Below are positions 14,125 through 17,378 of a DNA stretch of 17,378 nt, piece after piece; position 1 is the stretch's first letter, and every line of letters begins with the position of its first letter. Origin of the DNA: Candidatus Zixiibacteriota bacterium (GTDB taxonomy: Bacteria; Zixibacteria; MSB-5A5; SM1-73); the NCBI GenBank assembly GCA_023127875.1, contig JAGMFA010000025.1, positions 1-17,378 on the forward strand. Direction: 5' to 3'. The translations under genes were made by a program, and so were the position numbers. The notes beneath the pieces were generated by a model. That model searched no databases. It was not told where the DNA came from and saw only the letters and a program-made list of their open reading frames with translations.

Positions 14125-14219
14125 GGGGCGGGAATTCATCCCGCCCCACATTTTTGGTTGTTGGTGCGGGGTACCCTACCCCGCACCAATAAGGGTTCGG
14201 GGTGAGGACACCCCGAACC
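14125..14219. terminator. Three tandem GC-rich hairpins downstream of dnaK
   Basis: Hairpin 14194-14219 (GGTTCGGGGTG, loop AGGA, CACCCCGAACC, with small slack), hairpin 14161-14189 (13-base arms TTGGTGCGGGGTA/TACCCCGCACCAA, loop CCC) and hairpin 14125-14147 (GGGGCGGGA-ATTCA-TCCCGCCCC) follow the dnaK stop, starting 10 bases after it. They probably end or protect the dnaK mRNA, although no T-tract is seen. They are of the same style as the other paired palindromes. Confidence 0.6.
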
Positions 14220-14229
14220 AACAATTGGA

Positions 14230-16173
14230 TTACTTTACCACCTCATAGTCGGCATCTACCGGCTCATCTTCGCCGCCTTTTCCGCCAGAGGCGGATCTGT
14301 CTTTGACAGACTCTTCTTCTGACTGTCCTGTTTGTCCGGTTTTTCCTTGTGCTTGCTGTGCTCCTGCGTTTGCCTGTGCCTGCTGATACATCTTTCCGGC
14401 GGCCTCATGCCACACAGTGGTAAGCGCCTCGGTGGCGGATTTTATCTCATCTATGTTACTGGTCTTCAAAGCCTCTTTAACCCTTGCCACAGCCGTTTCC
14501 ACCTTGGCTCTGGTGTCTGTATTCAGTTTGTCCCCATACTCCCGCAGTCCTTTCTCGGTCTCGTAGACCATCTGGTCTGCCCGGTTCTTTGTGTCTGCTT
14601 CCTCACGTTTCTTCTTATCCTCAGCCGCATGCAGGTCAGCATCCTTTACCATCTTCTGGATATCCTGTTCGGTCAATCCACTGGATGCCTCAATCCGAAT
14701 GCTCTGCTCTTTTCCGGTAGCCTTATCTTTGGCGGACACGTTCAAAATACCGTTGGCATCGATGTCGAAGCTTACCTCAATCTGCGGCATTCCTCGAGGT
14801 GCCGGGGGTATGCCAGTCAGGTGGAATCTGCCGATGGTCTTGTTGTCAATTGCCATGGGACGCTCACCCTGAAGCACGTGAATCTCCACCGAGGTCTGGT
14901 TGTTCTCAGCCGTGGTGAATATCTCACTCTTATGGGTGGGTATGGTGGTGTTCCTTTCGATCAGCCGGGTGAAAACATTTCCTAAGGTCTCGATACCCAG
15001 AGACAGAGGAGTAACGTCCAAAAGAAGCACATCTTTCACATCGCCAGCCAAAACTCCTCCCTGAATGGCGGCTCCTACAGCCACTACCTCGTCCGGGTTA
15101 ACTCCCTTATGCGGCTCCTTACCAAAAAGACTGCGAACCGTCTCCTGAACCTTGGACATACGGGTCATTCCACCCACCAGGATCACCTCATTGATGTCTG
15201 CGGTGGATAGTCCGGCATCTGCCAAAGCCTTTTTGCACGGCTCCACGGTTCTGCCAATCAAATCATCCACCAGTTGCTCCAACTTGGCTCTGGAAAGAGT
15301 CAGATTCAGGTGCTTGGGACCGGAAGCGTCTGCAGTTATGAAGGGAAGATTAATAGTGGTTTCCATGGTGCTGGAGAGCTCACATTTTGCCTTCTCTGCG
15401 GCTTCCTTCAATCTCTGTAGAGCCATAGGATCATTGGAAAGATCTATTCCTTCCTGCTTTTTGAATTCCGAGACGATCCAGTCAATTATGCGCTTGTCAA
15501 AATCGTCTCCACCCAGGTGAGTGTCCCCATTGGTGGACTTCACCTCGAAAACTCCGTCTCCCAGCTCCAGTATGGAGATGTCAAATGTTCCACCGCCTAA
15601 ATCGTAAACCGCAATCTTTTCGTCTTTCTTCTTATCCAGTCCATAAGCCAAAGCGGCGGCAGTGGGTTCGTTTATGATCCTTTTCACCTCCAGTCCGGCA
15701 ATCCTTCCTGCATCCTTGGTGGATTGTCTCTGGCTGTCGTTGAAATATGCGGGAACGGTGATGACCGCCTCGGTCACCTTATGACCCAGATAGTCCTCTG
15801 CTGTCTGCCTCATTTTCTGCAAAACCATGGCGGAGATCTCAGGAGGTGAATATTCCTTGTCCCCGATTTTCACCCTGGCGTCGCTGTTAGGACCTTCCAC
15901 CACCTTAAAGGGAACGGTCTTTATTTCGGATCCTACCTCTTTGTATTTGCGTCCCACAAATCTTTTGATGGAGAAAACCGTGTTGTCCGGATTGGTGATT
16001 GCTTGTCTTTTCGCCACCTGACCGACCAATCTTTCGCCAGTTTTGGTGAACGCCACCACCGAAGGTGTGGTTCTGGAGCCTTCCGCATTCTGAATTACCA
16101 CCGGATTTCCCCCCTCCATCACTGCCACGCACGAGTTGGTGGTTCCTAAGTCTATTCCTATGATCTTACTCAT
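14230..16173 (-). CDS. dnaK: Chaperone DnaK (Hsp70)
   Basis: A complete DnaK of 647 residues, the ATP-driven Hsp70 that works with DnaJ and GrpE. The nucleotide-binding domain shows [17 protein letters not shown] at the start, the phosphate-2 motif [14 protein letters not shown] and the adenosine motif [14 protein letters not shown]. The linker is [15 protein letters not shown], followed by the beta-sandwich substrate domain and an alpha-helical lid ending in the usual acidic [12 protein letters not shown] after a Gln/Ala/Gly-rich stretch. I choose the ATG at 16173 because AAGGAG is eight bases upstream and the product begins [10 protein letters not shown]; in-frame GTG (16182) and ATG (16179) starts would sit on or next to that ribosome binding site. 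No CIRCE operator precedes it. grpE is not adjacent. The leader is long and structured, and part of the upstream region is shared with hsp20. Confidence 0.97.
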   Translation of the reverse strand: MSKIIGIDLGTTNSCVAVMEGGNPVVIQNAEGSRTTPSVVAFTKTGERLVGQVAKRQAITNPDNTVFSIKRFVGRKYKEVGSEIKTVPFKVVEGPNSDARVKIGDKEYSPPEISAMVLQKMRQTAEDYLGHKVTEAVITVPAYFNDSQRQSTKDAGRIAGLEVKRIINEPTAAALAYGLDKKKDEKIAVYDLGGGTFDISILELGDGVFEVKSTNGDTHLGGDDFDKRIIDWIVSEFKKQEGIDLSNDPMALQRLKEAAEKAKCELSSTMETTINLPFITADASGPKHLNLTLSRAKLEQLVDDLIGRTVEPCKKALADAGLSTADINEVILVGGMTRMSKVQETVRSLFGKEPHKGVNPDEVVAVGAAIQGGVLAGDVKDVLLLDVTPLSLGIETLGNVFTRLIERNTTIPTHKSEIFTTAENNQTSVEIHVLQGERPMAIDNKTIGRFHLTGIPPAPRGMPQIEVSFDIDANGILNVSAKDKATGKEQSIRIEASSGLTEQDIQKMVKDADLHAAEDKKKREEADTKNRADQMVYETEKGLREYGDKLNTDTRAKVETAVARVKEALKTSNIDEIKSATEALTTVWHEAAGKMYQQAQANAGAQQAQGKTGQTGQSEEESVKDRSASGGKGGEDEPVDADYEVVK

Positions 16174-16180
16174 TTTCATC

Positions 16181-16213
16181 ACTCCTTTTCTGTTTGACTC
16201 CTTTCTTTGGAGT
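16181..16213 (-). promoter_or_regulatory. dnaK ribosome binding site with a duplicate GGAGT and an anti-SD
   Basis: On the mRNA strand GGAGT occurs twice, at 16201-16197 and 16185-16181; the second is the dnaK Shine-Dalgarno. An ACTCC at 16213-16209 can pair with either. The upstream pairing leaves the ribosome site free; the downstream pairing would hide it. Confidence 0.35.
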
Positions 16214-16251
16214 ATGGTTTTAGTCTTGATTTCGAAGCTCGTTTATCGGTA

Positions 16252-16310
16252 ACGATGCTCGTATCGAAGTTCGAGGTATGAGCATCGAGGCTCGATTATG
16301 GAGCATCGTA
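16252..16310 (-). promoter_or_regulatory. Palindromic segment in the dnaK leader
   Basis: ACGATGCTC (16252-16260), GAGCATCGA (near 16280-16288) and GAGCATCGT (near 16301-16309) give two alternative 8-9 base stems, and TCGAA/TTCGA-type short palindromes lie between them. This allows mutually exclusive folds in the dnaK mRNA leader or paired protein sites in DNA. Confidence 0.45.
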
Positions 16311-16354
16311 ATTAGTCTTTAGTTTGGCACTATTTTGCTGACTATGTAGGTTTA

Positions 16355-16419
16355 CATTTTATTTCAAATAGTTAACAAAGCAAGCTTGGTCAAACTGAAT
16401 TTTTATAACCTGTCAATTT
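16355..16419 (-). promoter_or_regulatory. Upstream block shared by dnaK and hsp20 (dnaK copy)
   Basis: On the minus strand AAATTGACAGG (16419-16409) is followed 38 bases later by TATTTGAAATAAAATG (16370-16355). The same two blocks occur before hsp20 with a 37-base interval. TAAAAT inside the second block could be a -10 with TTGCTT 16 bases upstream as a weak -35. Confidence 0.5.
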
Positions 16420-16425
16420 AATGTT

Positions 16426-16481
16426 CGGACAGGGGTTGTACCCCTGTCCGCATTTGGGGGCGGGGGTTCAACCCCCGCCCC
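16426..16481. repeat. Paired 25-nt palindromes after hsp20
   Basis: Hairpin 16426-16450: arms CGGACAGGGGT/ACCCCTGTCCG, loop TGT. Hairpin 16457-16481: arms GGGGCGGGGGT/ACCCCCGCCCC, loop TCA. Both are perfect 11-3-11 dyads, as at 5997-6053, 18 bases after the hsp20 stop. Confidence 0.85.
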
Positions 16482-16499
16482 ATCATTGGATGGTTTTTG

Positions 16500-16946
16500 T
16501 TACTCCACGTTGATCGGGATCTCCTTCGGCTTGACTTCCTCGGTCTTCGGCAGGGTGATGTTCAAGACCCCATCCCTGTAGTTGGCTTTGATCTTGTCGG
16601 TCTCAACCGAGGTGGGTAGCATGAGGGAGCGGCAGAAGGAACCATAACTTCGCTCGATCCGATGATAGTTGGCATCCTTCTCCTCTTTCTCCTGTTTCTT
16701 CTCCCCCTTTAAGGTGAGGACATTGTCCTGAACGGAAATCTTGACATCCTCCTTGTTCATCCCCGGCATTTCCGCCTTTATGACCACGTTATCTTTGTCC
16801 TCGGATACGTCAACGCTCGGGCTCCACACTCCCTCGGTCCATTCTACTCTTGCCGGTCTGTGACCGAAGAAATCGTCAAACAGCCTGTTCATTTCATCCT
16901 GGATGCTTACCAGATCCCTGAAAGGTCTCCATCTTACGATAGCCAT
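16500..16946 (-). CDS. Hsp20 family small heat shock protein
   Basis: This 148-residue alpha-crystallin type chaperone binds unfolding proteins without ATP and hands them to DnaK/DnaJ. The N-terminal arm contains WRPFRDLVSIQDEMNRLFDD (6-25). The alpha-crystallin domain spans roughly 43-137 with VVIKAEMPGMNKEDVKISV and the conserved YRDGVLNITLPK (about 124-135), and the C-terminal I-x-I type anchor is present as IPINV (143-147). GGAGGG precedes the ATG with about six bases of spacing. It is upstream of dnaK on the same strand but separated from it by hairpins and a separate promoter region, so the two are likely independent transcripts with common control. Confidence 0.94.
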   Translation of the reverse strand: MAIVRWRPFRDLVSIQDEMNRLFDDFFGHRPARVEWTEGVWSPSVDVSEDKDNVVIKAEMPGMNKEDVKISVQDNVLTLKGEKKQEKEEKDANYHRIERSYGSFCRSLMLPTSVETDKIKANYRDGVLNITLPKTEEVKPKEIPINVE

Positions 16947-17029
16947 TGTTTCTCCCTCCTTTCATAGATTTAGTTGAATCTCCAACTTACTTTGCTTTTG
17001 TTTTACTCCTTTTTCCTAAAACCTCTTCC

Positions 17030-17044
17030 GCAATAATCGTGCCA
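17030..17044 (-). promoter_or_regulatory. Sigma-54 promoter for hsp20
   Basis: On the minus strand the sequence TGGCACGATTATTGC fits the -24/-12 consensus TGGCACG-N4-TTGC exactly, with GG and GC ten bases apart. The predicted start of transcription would be about 70 bases before the hsp20 ATG. Confidence 0.7.
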
Positions 17045-17066
17045 AATTTGAGCAGTTGAGTTAACT

Positions 17067-17130
17067 CATTTTATTTCAAATACTTAAAAAATATAGATTT
17101 TTAGACTTGATTTATTTATCCTGCCAATTT
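17067..17130 (-). promoter_or_regulatory. Upstream block shared by dnaK and hsp20 (hsp20 copy)
   Basis: AAATTGGCAGG (17130-17120) and TATTTGAAATAAAATG (17082-17067) on the minus strand, 37 bases apart. A perfect palindrome GAGTTAACTC follows directly (17066-17057). The block ends some 20 bases upstream of the sigma-54 -24 element, where activator sites could lie. Confidence 0.5.
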
Positions 17131-17335
17131 GACACAGATATTGCAAAAATGGCCTTGAGACTGCCAGGATGACAAGCAAGAATGACAGTAGTCAAGATGT
17201 TTTATATTTTGGACAGAACAATCTTGCCACACAATTTGGTTCGATCTGTCTGTCTTCCAAAGAGACCTTACCCCCATCCCCCTCTCCACAGCTGACTATT
17301 GCCCATAAGTCGCGCGATCGAGAGTTGAAGCGGTT

Positions 17336-17378
17336 TTGTCATTCTGAACGAAGCCCTTCGGCACTTGTCACCCTGAGC
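17336..17378. repeat. Partial TTGTCATTCTGA repeat at the window edge
   Basis: Begins TTGTCATTCTGAACGAAG and continues with CCCTTCGG and TTGTCACCCTGAGC to the last base. The beginning matches the element at 13898, so this is probably a longer relative cut by the end of the window. Confidence 0.55.

Larger units (their letters stand above)
13706..14229. other. Non-coding region between fmdB and dnaK
   Basis: A 524-base gap without a supported gene. From fmdB outwards it holds a weak promoter candidate, a TTGTCAT-ended repeat (13898-13974), AT-rich sequence of no clear meaning (13975-14124), and three tandem GC-rich hairpins that follow the dnaK stop. Confidence 0.7.
16174..16499. other. dnaK upstream region
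   Basis: This 326-base gap carries the structured leader (16181-16320), AT-rich putative promoter sequence (16321-16420) including the block shared with hsp20, and a hairpin pair (16426-16481) that follows the hsp20 stop. No ORF is supported. Confidence 0.7.
16947..17378. other. hsp20 upstream region and contig end, no gene
   Basis: A 432-base stretch without a supported ORF. It holds the sigma-54 promoter (17030-17044), the block shared with dnaK (17067-17130), a short repeat fragment with AGAATGACA near 17181, and the start of a TTGTCATTCTGA repeat at 17336 that runs off the edge. The rest shows nothing recognisable. Confidence 0.7.

Noticed and set aside
14332..15520. Long plus-strand frames opposite dnaK
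   Set aside because: Antisense open frames over a highly biased conserved gene; no family features.
16325..16340. Sigma-54-like TGGCACTATTTTGC on the plus strand upstream of dnaK
   Set aside because: GG and GC are nine, not ten, bases apart and it points away from dnaK, towards the 3' end of hsp20.
16183..16420. CIRCE/HrcA operator upstream of dnaK
   Set aside because: I searched for TTAGCACTC-N9-GAGTGCTAA and found no convincing half-site pair; only TTTGGCAC is present.
1..17378. tRNA, rRNA or known riboswitch
   Set aside because: No cloverleaf, rRNA segment or recognised aptamer motif was seen by eye on either strand; a covariance-model scan could not be run.

Overview
The window reads as one contig from an uncultured anaerobic bacterium with a chromosomal gene set. 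Coding sequences have moderate GC with AGGAG-type ribosome binding sites. Intergenic gaps are crowded with GC-rich palindromes. The gene content (amino-acid breakdown, acyl-CoA energy conservation, RqcH, a DnaK/DnaJ/Hsp20 set, a probable sigma-54 promoter) suits a fermentative or syntrophic member of a candidate phylum. I cannot fix the phylum from sequence alone; an FCB-type lineage such as Zixibacteria is only a guess.

Layout. 1-1625 (minus, cut by the window edge): a large polytopic membrane protein resembling GT-C glycosyltransferases, with the start of a C-terminal TPR. 1858-2238 (minus): a small zinc-ribbon membrane protein. 2404-8388 (plus): a catabolic block of phosphate butyryltransferase, branched-chain aminotransferase, a tyrosine phenol-lyase/tryptophanase family enzyme, three long repeat units around a 51-codon ORF, a second phosphate butyryltransferase, and RpiB. 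8486-10237 (minus): RqcH/NFACT, convergent with rpiB. 10507-16946 (minus): nucleoside 2-deoxyribosyltransferase-like protein, phosphate acetyltransferase, DnaJ, an FmdB-type zinc ribbon protein, DnaK and Hsp20. 16947-17378: no gene, only the hsp20 promoter region and repeat fragments.

How the genes fit together. The aminotransferase and the beta-eliminating lyase convert amino acids to 2-oxo acids or pyruvate. A 2-oxoacid oxidoreductase, not in this window, would make acyl-CoAs. The two Ptb enzymes and Pta would convert these to acyl phosphates for ATP synthesis by an acyl kinase, also not here. The lyase has substrate-pocket residues of the tyrosine phenol-lyase type but lacks an arginine expected to contact PLP. 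The second theme is protein quality control: Hsp20, DnaK, DnaJ and RqcH. hsp20 has a textbook sigma-54 promoter and shares an upstream sequence block with dnaK.

The strongest non-coding signal is a set of intergenic palindromes. These are paired hairpins with near-constant geometry and compensatory base changes between copies, a three-copy ~180-bp repeat containing a 70-bp dyad element, and a small transposon-like element inserted inside another hairpin with a 5-bp target duplication. None of these was checked against a database; all statements come from reading the sequence and from recalled family knowledge.
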